DNA of 64,000 nucleotides from Dysgonomonas sp. 25 (GTDB lineage Bacteria; Bacteroidota; Bacteroidia; Bacteroidales; Dysgonomonadaceae). Below the pieces are notes generated by a model. That model worked only from the letters and a program-made list of their open reading frames with translations. It was not told where the DNA came from and did no database searches. The stretch spans positions 124,001 to 188,000 of the forward strand of contig NZ_QVMN01000001.1 of assembly GCF_010501075.1 (NCBI RefSeq), written 5' to 3'. The position numbers and the translations under genes are program-made. This document shows, in pieces, positions 33,911 through 43,150 of this stretch (position 1 is the stretch's first letter; each line of letters opens with the position of its first letter).

Positions 33911-34962
33911 AGTGCAAACAGTTTATTATCAGGAAAGTCCCCTTTCGGATCGAACCATAAGTTATCTCCTTTTATTTCCAGCGGCATAGCGATGTTATTG
34001 GTATATAACATACCCGTTCCAAGTCCTTGCGGCAGTGTATTGCCGAAGGTCGAACACCATTGGGCAATACAGTTCAGTCCGATATTCGACTCCAAAGCGG
34101 AAGTTATCCACCAATCAATCTGCATCGTTTCTGCCAGATTAATCCATTCGGTTGCACCGCTCAACCCTCCGTGCAAGGTAGGTTTGAGGATGATGTATTG
34201 CGGTTTTATCGTGTCTAATAGTCGCTCTTTATCAGCCGGATTATTCCAGCCTATCAATTCCTCGTCTAATGCAATGGGCAGAGGTGTTTGGGCGGTTAGT
34301 TTCGCCATCTCCTCCCATTGTCCGGCGCGGATAGGTTGCTCTATGGAATGGAGGTCGAGCTCGGAGAGGCGTTTCAGTTTCTCTAAGGCATCTTTGGGAG
34401 CGAAAGCTCCGTTAGCATCTACCCGTAAAGTGATTTCTTTGGCAGAGAAATGCTTGCGGATGTGGCGCAGTAAATCCAACTCTTTTTCGAAATCTATTGC
34501 ACCGATTTTCAGCTTGATACACTGGAATCCTTGCTGCATTTTCTGCTCTATCTGTTCCAGCATGAAAGTATATTCACCCATCCAGATTAGTCCGTTGATG
34601 GGTATTCCCGCTTCTCCTCTCGTGAAGGGGGTATCGAACAGTTCGAAACTTTTACGATTGTAGTGTAACATGGCCGTTTCCAGCCCGAAAAGTATAGACG
34701 GATAGTTTCGTAGCGATTCTGTATCTAATGCCTGCTTTTCCTCCAATTGCGCACAAAAGGAGGCAAGGGTTGCTTCATAGTTCTCGTTGTAATCGGCACT
34801 CAAATCGAATAGGGGAGCACATTCGCCTATTCCGTAATGGCCGTTGTCGTCGGAGTTATAGATGACGATGTACCAAATTTTATGCTCGTTGTAAACGCCC
34901 CGCGATGTTCCTGCCGGACGTTTGAATTGTAGGGTATATGGGATTATTCTGGTTTTAAGCAT
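33907..34962 (-). CDS. menC: o-succinylbenzoate synthase MenC
   Basis: This 351-aa enolase-superfamily enzyme has the KxK-type acid/base (CIKLKIGA), the metal ligands in RVDANG, SIEQPI and ALDEEL, and the second-side lysine in YIILKPTL. It dehydrates SHCHC to o-succinylbenzoate for menaquinone, the quinone of anaerobic Bacteroidales. The capping domain start (YTLQFKRPAGTSRGVYNE) fits the family. A TATTTTTG -7 element at 34985-34992 gives the menCE pair its own promoter; menF/D/H/B are outside the window. Confidence 0.93.
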   Translation of the reverse strand: MLKTRIIPYTLQFKRPAGTSRGVYNEHKIWYIVIYNSDDNGHYGIGECAPLFDLSADYNENYEATLASFCAQLEEKQALDTESLRNYPSILFGLETAMLHYNRKSFELFDTPFTRGEAGIPINGLIWMGEYTFMLEQIEQKMQQGFQCIKLKIGAIDFEKELDLLRHIRKHFSAKEITLRVDANGAFAPKDALEKLKRLSELDLHSIEQPIRAGQWEEMAKLTAQTPLPIALDEELIGWNNPADKERLLDTIKPQYIILKPTLHGGLSGATEWINLAETMQIDWWITSALESNIGLNCIAQWCSTFGNTLPQGLGTGMLYTNNIAMPLEIKGDNLWFDPKGDFPDNKLFAL

Positions 34963-34984
34963 ATACTATCAAAATATAGATAGA

Positions 34985-34992
34985 CAAAAATA
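34985..34992 (-). promoter_or_regulatory. -7 element for menCE
   Basis: Minus-strand TATTTTTG (TAnnTTTG) 22 nt before the menC ATG at 34962, in the short gap after the DHA2 transporter. Confidence 0.5.
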
Positions 34993-34996
34993 CAAT

Positions 34997-36397
34997 TTAC
35001 TTTTTATTCCGTACCGAATTTCCGTCATCAGGTTTCAATTTGCTGTAGCCATAAAGGTGTATTGCCGCCAATATAGACACAAATATGAATGCTAACCGGA
35101 AATCGGGAACGGTATAATCCCCCGCAGTGCCCCCGTTGAGGACGTTTGAGAACCGGAGGAGTACGGCTCCCATCGCAATACCCAACCCCGACGACATTTG
35201 CTGTATGGTGCTATATAACGAGTTGGCAGGCGTCATTTTATCCGAAGGCACATCGCTGAATGCCAGTGTTGTAATACTCGTGAACTGCATCGAACGTGTC
35301 ATCCCCGACAAGAACATTACCAATACTATCAGCCAGACGGGCGTCGTTGGTAACAGGAAAGCTGTGCAGAGGGTGAAAAATGCCATCAGGATACCGTTCA
35401 CTATCAATATGTTGCGGAACGGAAAATGGCGGATTGTCCACACCGTAGCCGTTTTCATACTCAGGTTGCCCGCCATTGTGGCAACGAATAATAGCCCCGA
35501 TTCGAAAGGGCTTAGCCCGAATCCTATCTGAAACATTAGCGGTACCAGATAAGGCGCTACACCTATTATCATGCGTGTGATAGTACCCATCGTGATGGTC
35601 ATGCGATAGGTGTCGATTCTTAATATAGAATAGTCTATCAACGGGTTGGAAGTATGCTTCGAGTATTTGACATTCAGATAGATAAGCGATACACTGACAA
35701 TAATCATCACTATCGGAATCCAGAAATGCACTTCCGTATGACTGAACATCTCTACGCCATACATAAATCCGGCAAAGCCCAAACCGCTCAATATGAATCC
35801 GACTTTATCGAAACGCTTCTTGATGTCTTTTTCTTCTTTTTCTTTAGGCATATTGTTCCATGCCAGTATAATACAGAAGATACTGATAGGAATATTGAGC
35901 AGGAATATCCAGTGCCACGACCAGTAAGTTGTCAGGTATCCTCCGATAAGAGGCCCTAATATAGGCGCTATCAGGGCAGGTACGGTTATCGTATTCATGG
36001 CGGAAACAAGTTCCCCCTTAGAAGTCGATTTCAATACAGCCAGACGCCCTACGGGAGTCATCATAGCGCCTGCCATCCCTTGCATAACGCGGAAAATAAC
36101 AAACTGCGTGAGGTTTTGCGATGTCCCGCACAAAACGGATGCTATAATAAAGAAGACGATTGCCGCACAGAATACCTTTCTTGTGCCGAAGCGGTCGGCT
36201 ATCCATCCACTGACGGGGATAAATATAGCCAATGCAATCATATAGGAGGTAATCCCGGCACTTAGATGGATAACGTCTGTCCCGAACGAGTGTGCCATAG
36301 CAGGGACAGCTGTATTTACAGCGGTCGTGTCGAGGTTTTGCATGAAAAATGCGACTGCTACCGTCAGGGCTATAGTTGTAGAACGTTTGAGAGCCAT
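34997..36397 (-). CDS. DHA2-family (EmrB/QacA-type) MFS multidrug transporter
   Basis: This 466-aa polytopic inner-membrane protein has the DHA2 N-terminus (FMQNLDTTAVNTAVPAMAHSFG, with the Asp in the first helix), motif A (GWIADRFGTRKVFC) and motif C-like GPLIGGYL. The length and number of hydrophobic segments fit 14 helices, proton-driven efflux. No EmrA-type membrane-fusion protein or TolC gene is adjacent. It has a putative promoter at 36423-36430 and lies just upstream of menC, with no clear link to menaquinone. Confidence 0.88.
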   Translation of the reverse strand: MALKRSTTIALTVAVAFFMQNLDTTAVNTAVPAMAHSFGTDVIHLSAGITSYMIALAIFIPVSGWIADRFGTRKVFCAAIVFFIIASVLCGTSQNLTQFVIFRVMQGMAGAMMTPVGRLAVLKSTSKGELVSAMNTITVPALIAPILGPLIGGYLTTYWSWHWIFLLNIPISIFCIILAWNNMPKEKEEKDIKKRFDKVGFILSGLGFAGFMYGVEMFSHTEVHFWIPIVMIIVSVSLIYLNVKYSKHTSNPLIDYSILRIDTYRMTITMGTITRMIIGVAPYLVPLMFQIGFGLSPFESGLLFVATMAGNLSMKTATVWTIRHFPFRNILIVNGILMAFFTLCTAFLLPTTPVWLIVLVMFLSGMTRSMQFTSITTLAFSDVPSDKMTPANSLYSTIQQMSSGLGIAMGAVLLRFSNVLNGGTAGDYTVPDFRLAFIFVSILAAIHLYGYSKLKPDDGNSVRNKK

Positions 36398-36422
36398 CCT
36401 GCAGGATTTAATAATTGAACTA

Positions 36423-36430
36423 CAAAGTTA
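36423..36430 (-). promoter_or_regulatory. -7 element for the DHA2 transporter
   Basis: Minus-strand TAACTTTG (TAnnTTTG) 25 nt before the ATG at 36397. Confidence 0.5.
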
Positions 36431-36481
36431 ACAATCCAGAACTCGTATTGTTGTGTTTCAGGCAAAAAGTGACATGAAAAC

Positions 36482-36518
36482 AAAACAGGGAAAGGCTTCT
36501 GAATACCTTCCCCCGTTT
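36482..36518 (-). terminator. Terminator of the glucuronate/PUL operon
   Basis: AAAC-A-GGGAAAGG and CCTTCCCC-C-GTTT pair around a 10-nt loop with a one-base bulge, 24 nt past the DUF1080 stop; the minus strand runs on with TTTTGTTTTC. It marks the end of the long same-strand run from 54174. Confidence 0.65.
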
Positions 36519-36541
36519 ATGTTGAAATACTAACAATTAAA

Positions 36542-37282
36542 CTAATCTAACACTTTGATTTTTATGTTTTTGAAATATACTTCGTCGCCGTGATCCTGCA
36601 ACAGGATATTCCCTTCGGTCAGGTTTCCGAAGTTAGGCCAGTTTTTATATTTGCTGTAAGCTACCAACGAATTGAACATCTGGGTATTCCGTTCGTATTC
36701 TACAACCTTTACACCGTTCAGCCAGTGTTCTACCTTATTGCCCATAACGACAACCATAGCCGTATTGAAATCGTTGAAATAGAACTTGAAAGCTCCTCCT
36801 CTTTCCGAAGGAATCAGGTCGTACAACGATGCCAGTGTCCTGTTCCCTTTTACGCCCATTTTGGCATCCGGATGGCGTTCGTCATCCAATATCTGAAATT
36901 CGCACCCGATAGCCGAGCCTTCGCCTTTGTTCAGGTCGGAATTGACGAAATATTTAATGCCGCTGTTAGCGCCCGGTGTGATTTTGAAATCGACTTTCAG
37001 TATAAAGTTTTTATACTTTTGAATTGTAACGATGTCGCCGCCATTAGACGATTCTCCGCCGCCACTTTTGTGTACTTTCAGCACGCCGTCTTTTATACTC
37101 CATCCTTTTTGCGGGAATGTGCTCAATTTGGCGCCTCGCCATCCGTTGGTTGTTTTCCCGTCCCATAGCAGTGACCATCCTTCGCGGATTTCCTGCTCGG
37201 TGAGTCGGTTATCGAAATTCTGGGCAGTTACGCCTGCCGCAAAAGGGAGTAGCAATAATAGCAATAATAATTGTTTCTTCAT
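36542..37282 (-). CDS. DUF1080 (3-keto-disaccharide hydrolase) family secreted protein
   Basis: This 246-aa protein has a signal peptide ([21 protein letters not shown]) and one DUF1080 concanavalin-like domain: [36 protein letters not shown], and [13 protein letters not shown]. The family includes enzymes that break 3-keto-glycosides made by partner oxidoreductases. That link fits here, because two exported Gfo/Idh/MocA oxidoreductases are in the same operon. The specific substrate is not known. It is the last gene of the fourteen-gene locus, 29 bp after the nearer oxidoreductase, followed by a terminator. Confidence 0.88.
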   Translation of the reverse strand: MKKQLLLLLLLLPFAAGVTAQNFDNRLTEQEIREGWSLLWDGKTTNGWRGAKLSTFPQKGWSIKDGVLKVHKSGGGESSNGGDIVTIQKYKNFILKVDFKITPGANSGIKYFVNSDLNKGEGSAIGCEFQILDDERHPDAKMGVKGNRTLASLYDLIPSERGGAFKFYFNDFNTAMVVVMGNKVEHWLNGVKVVEYERNTQMFNSLVAYSKYKNWPNFGNLTEGNILLQDHGDEVYFKNIKIKVLD

Positions 37283-37311
37283 TTTAGTCTTATTCCTTTA
37301 AATAGTTAAAC

Positions 37312-38742
37312 TTATATCTTGTAAAATTCTTCCCATCCTTTACGCGGTGGAACACCGGCAAGCATCGCATTTCCAAACTCGTTGTTTGTTATCTGTTTGC
37401 TGGCACGGTCGAATTTGATAGGCGCATTCAAGCGTTGTACCAATACGCCTAAAGAGAATACCTGGCTCAATGGTCCGTGTATCTCGAATGGTGAGCGTGT
37501 TTTCTCTTCGCCGCGACAGGCCAACAAGAAGTTGGCAAAGTGATTGGATGTACTCTTCTGTACTTCAGGCAGTTTCGATGCCATTTCTTTCGCTTTTTCT
37601 TCAGGGATGATAGACAATGTGCTGCCGTGGCTCGCTCCTTTGAATATCAGTTCGTCGCTGTAGATAATCTTACCCGGATTCAGTTTTGCCGGTTGTATTT
37701 TACCGCCTGCGACGGTTGGAATATTCGGGTCGAGTTCCGATACGCCATATCCTGCCGGAACAGGAGGAATATTGTTTACCCCGTCGTACCACGTGATGTC
37801 CATTGCCGGCATATCGCCCCGTCGGGGGAAGCGGAACTGGATGGTAGAGGACATCGGAAAGAAGTAATCGTTGTGCCCTTCCAGTTTGACCGGGATAACT
37901 TCGTATGGTAATCCCAATTCGAGGAATTCGTGCACCGTGTCTATAATATGTGCTCCCCAGTCTCCCAGAGCGCCCATCCCGAAATCGTACCAGCAACGCC
38001 AGTTTCCGTGGTGATACTTGTTGCTATAATCATGGTAAGGTTTGGCCATTAGCCAGGTATCCCAATCCATACCTTGCGGTATCGGTTGTCCTTCGGGTGC
38101 TTTGTAGATATTGGTATCCCATCCGTGCCAACGGCGCGGGTTATTCATGTGTGCTACTACTTCGGTAACGTTCTTGATGATACCGGCATCTTTCCATGCT
38201 TTGAACTGGAAATAGTTGGCCTCGGAGTGTCCTTGATTACCCACTTGAGTTACGACATTCGGATGCTTTTTGGCAGCCTCCATCATCAGTTCCACTTCGT
38301 AGAATGTACAAGCCATTGGTTTTTCCACGTATACATGCTTGCCCAATGCCAGCGCCATCATACAGATAGGGAAGTGCGAGTGATCGGGCGTTCCTACGGA
38401 AACTGCTTCGATTTCGTTGCCCATCTTGTCGAACATCTCGCGGAAGTCCTTGAAACGCTTCGCTTTGGGGTACTTATTCATTATCTCCTGTGTATGTTTG
38501 GCTCCCATATCTACGTCGCACAAGGCAACAACATTGGCAAAGCCTGTTTTTTCAAATTCCTTGATAATATCCCCGCCCCGGTAGCCTATACCTACACAAG
38601 CGAGATTGACTTTTTTATTGGCACCGTTCACTCTCCGATAACTGTCGGCATCCATAGCCTTCAATGTACCGCCTACTCCGTTTACGGTAAGCCCTGCAGC
38701 GGCTAATCCTGCTGTCCTTAAAAAATTTCTACGTGTTACCAT
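37312..38742 (-). CDS. Tat-exported Gfo/Idh/MocA oxidoreductase (A)
   Basis: This 476-aa protein starts with a twin-arginine signal (MVTRRNFLRTAGLAAAGLT), then a Rossmann fold (VNLACVGIGYRGGDIIKEF) and the family EKP motif intact (KHVYVEKPMACT). The C-terminal alpha/beta domain has GDWGAHIIDTVHEF. Such exported NAD(P)-type oxidoreductases keep a tightly bound cofactor. Members have been shown to oxidise C3 of sugars, and GH109 is a related activity. It sits between the ApbE-like gene (18 bp) and the DUF1080 gene (29 bp), which suggests a 3-keto-glycoside route, by inference. Confidence 0.88.
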   Translation of the reverse strand: MVTRRNFLRTAGLAAAGLTVNGVGGTLKAMDADSYRRVNGANKKVNLACVGIGYRGGDIIKEFEKTGFANVVALCDVDMGAKHTQEIMNKYPKAKRFKDFREMFDKMGNEIEAVSVGTPDHSHFPICMMALALGKHVYVEKPMACTFYEVELMMEAAKKHPNVVTQVGNQGHSEANYFQFKAWKDAGIIKNVTEVVAHMNNPRRWHGWDTNIYKAPEGQPIPQGMDWDTWLMAKPYHDYSNKYHHGNWRCWYDFGMGALGDWGAHIIDTVHEFLELGLPYEVIPVKLEGHNDYFFPMSSTIQFRFPRRGDMPAMDITWYDGVNNIPPVPAGYGVSELDPNIPTVAGGKIQPAKLNPGKIIYSDELIFKGASHGSTLSIIPEEKAKEMASKLPEVQKSTSNHFANFLLACRGEEKTRSPFEIHGPLSQVFSLGVLVQRLNAPIKFDRASKQITNNEFGNAMLAGVPPRKGWEEFYKI

Positions 38743-38760
38743 TTTTTTTATTCTTTATTA

Positions 38761-39594
38761 TTAATGAATATTTATATGATTGATTACTGTTGCTTCAAAA
38801 TTCTTTAATATCTCTTCCTGATAGCTGTCGGGCGCGGCAAACAAGCCGGTAGACAGTGCTTCGCCGTCGGTCGCTTTTTTTGTTTTCACCGAAATCGTTT
38901 TTGCTCCTTCGACATACTGGTGCGAATAAGGCGATACGATATGCTTCCGTTCGGTCGTATTGTTGCCCGATGTGGTGAGGCATTCATTCTCGAGCTTTAC
39001 ACTCTTGGCTGAATGAGATGAATCAAATCCGACTTCCCATCCTACCCCGTGGGGGTGGTTGCCCAATCCCAATACCGAGCTGTTGCCTATATTTATAAGA
39101 GCATTAGCCATGTTATGGTTATACAAAATATCTCTTGTTGCTTCTATGGCATACCCTTTGAGGTAGCCCGAGAGATTGATTTTTATTCCTTCTTTGCGAA
39201 AGGAAATAGTCCTATTCTGTTCCGATAGGGTTATATGTTTTATTGTGTCTGCGGCATGGTTCTCCGAAGCGAATGTTACGTCGAAATATCCGGCTGTCAG
39301 GTTGTTGTATGATATGCATTGACTAACTAAACCGAAAAGTTCGTCGCTTATAGCGACTGGGTGCTGATATGCCGTATTATTGACAAGCGAAAGCTCGCTC
39401 GACGGGTCGAAATAATTGGCAGTCTTTTCCAACTGATGCAGCCTGTCGTATATTGTTTCGGCAATTTGTTTGAGTTCGTTTTCCTCCCGGTCGCATAATA
39501 TGATATCGATACGGGTATTCATCAGGCTGAACCAAGCGTACAGCATGCTCTTGTCCGTATCGATTTGCTTATATATGTTACCGATTCGTTTCAC
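38761..39594 (-). CDS. ApbE-like protein (FAD:protein FMN transferase family), no signal peptide
   Basis: This 277-aa protein aligns along its length with ApbE: LMNTRIDIIL (family MGT start), LSGYLKGYAIE (family LGGIAKGYAVD), INIGNSSVLGLG, LTTSGNN ... HIVSPYSHQ (family ATSGxYxx...HIxDPxTG) and ATDGEALSTGLFAA (family ADALSTALF). Several usual residues differ, notably Gly-Gly-Asp/Asn near INIGN and the Asp of the ADALST motif, where Glu is present. ApbE normally attaches FMN to Ser/Thr of exported redox proteins and is itself exported; no signal peptide is visible here. It may be a diverged or inactive member, or act on an unrecognised partner. It is between a small membrane protein and oxidoreductase A. 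Confidence 0.75.
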   Translation of the reverse strand: MKRIGNIYKQIDTDKSMLYAWFSLMNTRIDIILCDREENELKQIAETIYDRLHQLEKTANYFDPSSELSLVNNTAYQHPVAISDELFGLVSQCISYNNLTAGYFDVTFASENHAADTIKHITLSEQNRTISFRKEGIKINLSGYLKGYAIEATRDILYNHNMANALINIGNSSVLGLGNHPHGVGWEVGFDSSHSAKSVKLENECLTTSGNNTTERKHIVSPYSHQYVEGAKTISVKTKKATDGEALSTGLFAAPDSYQEEILKNFEATVINHINIH

Positions 39595-39599
39595 GTTTG

Positions 39600-39848
39600 T
39601 TACCTTGCCTTTTTAGGTTTAACCAGCGATTTCACTCCGTAAAAGATAATACGGATAATACTCCAGATGATATATAGCACAATAGCTGCCACCGTGACAT
39701 AGCCTAATGACGTGAATAGTTCGCTGAAAGATGTATTTCTATACGTCATTATAGCATATACATTGGCAAGGTTGGCAATGACAAAGCAGATTATAAATGT
39801 TATAATCTCTATTTTCTTACGTCTGGCTGAGATGATAGTATCTTTCAT
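39600..39848 (-). CDS. Small two-helix membrane protein
   Basis: This 82-aa protein has a basic start (MKDTIISARRKKIE), two membrane helices at about 14-34 and 48-70, and a basic end (SLVKPKKAR), so both ends should face the cytoplasm. I do not recognise the family. Its ATG overlaps the stop of oxidoreductase B by 4 bp (39845-39848) and the ApbE-like gene starts 5 nt later, so it is translated as part of this redox set. A role as an anchor or electron-transfer partner is only a guess from position; no haem or quinone motif is seen. Confidence 0.75.
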   Translation of the reverse strand: MKDTIISARRKKIEIITFIICFVIANLANVYAIMTYRNTSFSELFTSLGYVTVAAIVLYIIWSIIRIIFYGVKSLVKPKKAR

Positions 39849-41143
39849 GGGATAACAGTTTGTCTTCTGTGATTTAGATAATCGAGTTTAAATTCATCAG
39901 GGAAAGTGAGTGTTCTTTCCTCTACAAGCGCTTGGTCGCCTAAGAGCGTCATGGCACTTGCATAATATCCTTCCTCTGCAATCTTAGGCGGTTGTTGCCC
40001 GGTTATAGCAGCTTCAACAAAAGCATCCATCAACAGGTCTGTACCATCCGATTTCGGCTTTTCACCCAGAATATATTCCCCTTTGTTTTCCTGTGCCGTT
40101 TCGGGCGCCCAGCTTGTTCCGGCAAAAGGCAATGTGCCGAATACGCTGTGCTCGGTATCGTTTACCATGCGTAGGAATGCAGGGGCAGGAGGGGTGGTTT
40201 CGAAATAATATTTCCCTTTTTCGGGTTCGATGGTTCCCAGATTACCCAATATCTGTTCTTCGAGGCCGTAGAATTTATTGGAGATAACCGAATCGAAGGT
40301 CATCTTCACACCATTGTCGAAGACGTAGATACAACTTATATTGTCGAATACTTCGCGTCCGTCGTGCCAGTATGTTATCGCGCCGTGTCCCATCACTTTG
40401 TCGGGGATGGATTGCATCGCCCAGCTTCCCACTTGCAATTGATGTCCAGCAAGTTCGGTCATCAGGCCTTTGGAATATTCGCGATAGAGGCGCCAGTTGA
40501 TTTGGCGTTCCAGTTCGGGCGAAGGTACATTCCGCCTCCAGTCTCCGTTCCTGTACCAGAAAGTGCGTATAGCCTCTATTTCGCCGAACGTGCCTGCATG
40601 TATCATTTCCATAGCTTTGATATAGCGCGGATCGAACAAGCGTTGCTGGCCGGAGAAGAATACCTTTCCGGTTGACTTGTGTTTGTTATATATTTTGAAG
40701 CATTCTTCGATGTTGAAGCCTATAGTCTTTTCACACAAAACATGTTTTCCGGCATCGAAAGCATCCAATGCGATTTGGCAATGCGTATAGAGCGGGGTAG
40801 CTATCACTACGGCATCTATGCTTTTATCTTCCAGTAGTTTTCGGTAATCCGTATAAACCGCAGCCTTAGGCACTTTCTTCAATGCTTCATCAATCGAAGG
40901 CTGATATATATCGCAAATAGCTGTAATTTCAGCTTTCGGATTATTGAGCAGGAAACCCATCAGATGGCGTCCGCGCGAACCGGGACCTATAATCCCTATG
41001 CGGACGACGGAATTTCCTGTGTGTTTTTCTTCGGAAAAGGCGGATAGCCATGGGCTCGAGAGCAGGAGTGTTCCGGCGCTTACTAAGCCTATTTTCTTCA
41101 GAAAATTACGTCTGTCTAATGAAATTTCGTCCATAGTATTCAT
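39845..41143 (-). CDS. Tat-exported Gfo/Idh/MocA oxidoreductase (B)
   Basis: This 432-aa protein has a twin-arginine signal (LDRRNFLKKIGLVSAGTLLL), a Rossmann domain (VRIGIIGPGSRGRHLMGFL, ITAICDIYQ), and an EKT in place of the usual EKP (HVLCEKTIGFN). The C-terminal domain includes ELAGHQLQVGSWAMQ. It differs clearly from oxidoreductase A, so the two are not recent duplicates and may oxidise different positions or sugars. It follows susD across a strong hairpin at 41154-41184 and overlaps the small membrane protein by 4 bp. The ATG at 41134 (MDEIS) is an equally possible start. Confidence 0.87.
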   Translation of the reverse strand: MNTMDEISLDRRNFLKKIGLVSAGTLLLSSPWLSAFSEEKHTGNSVVRIGIIGPGSRGRHLMGFLLNNPKAEITAICDIYQPSIDEALKKVPKAAVYTDYRKLLEDKSIDAVVIATPLYTHCQIALDAFDAGKHVLCEKTIGFNIEECFKIYNKHKSTGKVFFSGQQRLFDPRYIKAMEMIHAGTFGEIEAIRTFWYRNGDWRRNVPSPELERQINWRLYREYSKGLMTELAGHQLQVGSWAMQSIPDKVMGHGAITYWHDGREVFDNISCIYVFDNGVKMTFDSVISNKFYGLEEQILGNLGTIEPEKGKYYFETTPPAPAFLRMVNDTEHSVFGTLPFAGTSWAPETAQENKGEYILGEKPKSDGTDLLMDAFVEAAITGQQPPKIAEEGYYASAMTLLGDQALVEERTLTFPDEFKLDYLNHRRQTVIP

Positions 41144-41153
41144 CTTTTTTTAA

Positions 41154-41184
41154 TAGACTGACAGGCATTATACCTGCCAGTCTA
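41154..41184 (-). promoter_or_regulatory. Strong hairpin between susD and the downstream oxidoreductase
   Basis: TAGACTGACAGG and CCTGCCAGTCTA form a 12-bp stem (one G-U in RNA) around a 7-nt loop. On the minus strand the next bases are TTAAAAAAA, not a U tract, so it is not a canonical terminator. It may be a 3'-stabilising or partially terminating structure that lets SusCD be expressed above the genes behind it. Confidence 0.65.
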
Positions 41185-41215
41185 TAATGAAATTAACCTT
41201 TTTATTATGAGAAAA

Positions 41216-43135
41216 TTATCTGTCGACTCCGGCAGGTCCCATAACCGTTCCTGTAGGAGGTACCGTTAATGGTGGCTGATTATTTTCAGCACCCGGATAG
41301 CCTATATTCTGGTTGATTACGCCTTGTGTATTCAATGATATTTCAGACGCAGGTATCGGCCAAAGTACATGGTGTACACTGATTTTGTAGTTGGCGTTAT
41401 TCCCAAAATTCACTTTGTTGTAGAAGTTGTTGCGTGAATTAACCCAATCCCACCAGAAGTTGTAACCCTCTTGTTTGATATTCGAATTAGTTCCGCCCGG
41501 TCCGGAGAAGTCGGTTAAAGAGTAAACTCTTCCGCCGAAAACTTCGCATGATTTTCCTGATTTGGCAAAAGTGTAGGCTATACGAACGATTTCGGTGTGG
41601 CGGGCTTCTTCGTAGAATAACTCGCGGGCACGTTCGTTCAGTATTTCCCCGATATTGATATCGGCAGCAGTCAACGGATCTGCTCCGGCACGTGTGCGCA
41701 CATTATTGATAGCTGTGGCGGCAGGGCCTAATTCGCCTTTCCAGTAATGAGCTTCGGCAAGTAATAACCAGGCTTCGGCGCTACGATAGATATACCAAGG
41801 GCTATCGCCACCGTCCCATCTTGTTCTCAACGGATCGGGCACGAATGTCTTGTAGTGAGGCCATGCATACCATACGCGCATAGAGTCGAGTTTGGATATA
41901 CTTACGGGCAACTGGATATTTTGTCCATACCAAGGGTCGTTGTTTCTTTTCAGCGAAGGCTCGTTATATTGCAAGTCGCTGGTATGTTTCCAACTGTCGT
42001 TGTTATAAATACCTCGCAGGTCGTTTGCTTCTTTCAGTCCCCATATGTCATAGGCAAAATAGTCGGAAGTACGCACGCGACCGATTCCTCGTCCGTATGT
42101 CTGGTTGAGGTTCATTAACGGATTTGTTTCGCCATCAGCAAGTTTACCTTCAGTTGTACCTGTTTTCCCGGTCGGGGTTTTTATAGCCGAACTATTCCAG
42201 AAAGGTACGCAACCGCGCATAATATCCATTTTGGTCGAACCTTCGATACCTGTGTAAGATACTACATACATGATACCTTCGGTATTGGCAGGATCTGTCT
42301 TAGCTTCCACACTGTGCAGGTCGTGCATCAGGTTGGTATTCGGCTTCGTCTTATTGGCTGTGAATCGTTGAGTCATCAGCGGATAAGCAGCAGTTACTTC
42401 CTGTCCTACTTGTATAGCTCTGTCGTAATCGCCCAATTCGATGCATATTTTCATCAACAGCATACCACAGGCACCTTTAGATGTTTTTCCTCTGAGCACA
42501 TTCTGAGGAACCCACTCGTAAGCAAATTCAAGGTCTTTTTTCATCCTTTCCAAGATACTCCATCTGTCATAGGTGCGAAGGTTTACAACTGGGCCGGTAA
42601 TTTCCCAGTCGATATAAGGAACATCTCCGAATTGGTGTGTCAGTTTGTAATAGCGGTAGGCGCGTTGGAAATAGGCTGCACCTAATACAGCATTTTTTTC
42701 ATTCTGATCTTTAAATTCGGCATCGTCGAGTCTTGAAATGACTAAGTTCGCATATTTAATGGCACTGTATCCTTCGTTCCAGTACCAACCTATTCTGGTA
42801 TGGTCAGTACCATCGAGGTTCGCGTCTGGTAAAATGGCAATATCCATATTTTTTTGTGGCGAACTTCTATCCGTACAACCATTCACAGCAATATCCGAAT
42901 GTATTATTTCGGTTTGTATCGGCGCTGCTTCGCCGGTGTATTCGTGCCGCATATTCCTTTCGGCAGCGGCCAATCCTGCATACAAGCCTTCGGCATTTGT
43001 AAAGGAATTTTCAGGCGTATAAAGAGATAGAGGTTTCGGATCGAGCCACGAATCGCTACAACCAGCCAATACGGCTATGAATGTAATAGATGCGATTATG
43101 CATTTGTGTATGTTATTTATTTTCATATTACTCAT
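41216..43135 (-). CDS. SusD/RagB-family outer-membrane glycan-binding lipoprotein
   Basis: This 639-aa protein has a lipoprotein signal (lipid Cys in VLAGCSDSWLDPKPLS, about residue 26), then the SusD N-terminal region with TPR-like helices (AAYFQRAYRYYKLTHQFGDVPY) and the C-terminal SusD domain (WLLLAEAHYWKGELGPAATAINNVRTRAGA; ILNERARELFYEEARH). It forms the lid of the SusC transporter at the cell surface. It starts 15 nt after susC stops. Its ligand is unknown, but the genes around it point to a glucuronate-containing glycan. A second ATG at 43126 is also possible. Confidence 0.95.
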   Translation of the reverse strand: MSNMKINNIHKCIIASITFIAVLAGCSDSWLDPKPLSLYTPENSFTNAEGLYAGLAAAERNMRHEYTGEAAPIQTEIIHSDIAVNGCTDRSSPQKNMDIAILPDANLDGTDHTRIGWYWNEGYSAIKYANLVISRLDDAEFKDQNEKNAVLGAAYFQRAYRYYKLTHQFGDVPYIDWEITGPVVNLRTYDRWSILERMKKDLEFAYEWVPQNVLRGKTSKGACGMLLMKICIELGDYDRAIQVGQEVTAAYPLMTQRFTANKTKPNTNLMHDLHSVEAKTDPANTEGIMYVVSYTGIEGSTKMDIMRGCVPFWNSSAIKTPTGKTGTTEGKLADGETNPLMNLNQTYGRGIGRVRTSDYFAYDIWGLKEANDLRGIYNNDSWKHTSDLQYNEPSLKRNNDPWYGQNIQLPVSISKLDSMRVWYAWPHYKTFVPDPLRTRWDGGDSPWYIYRSAEAWLLLAEAHYWKGELGPAATAINNVRTRAGADPLTAADINIGEILNERARELFYEEARHTEIVRIAYTFAKSGKSCEVFGGRVYSLTDFSGPGGTNSNIKQEGYNFWWDWVNSRNNFYNKVNFGNNANYKISVHHVLWPIPASEISLNTQGVINQNIGYPGAENNQPPLTVPPTGTVMGPAGVDR

Positions 43136-43150
43136 TTTTTTAGTTAGAAA

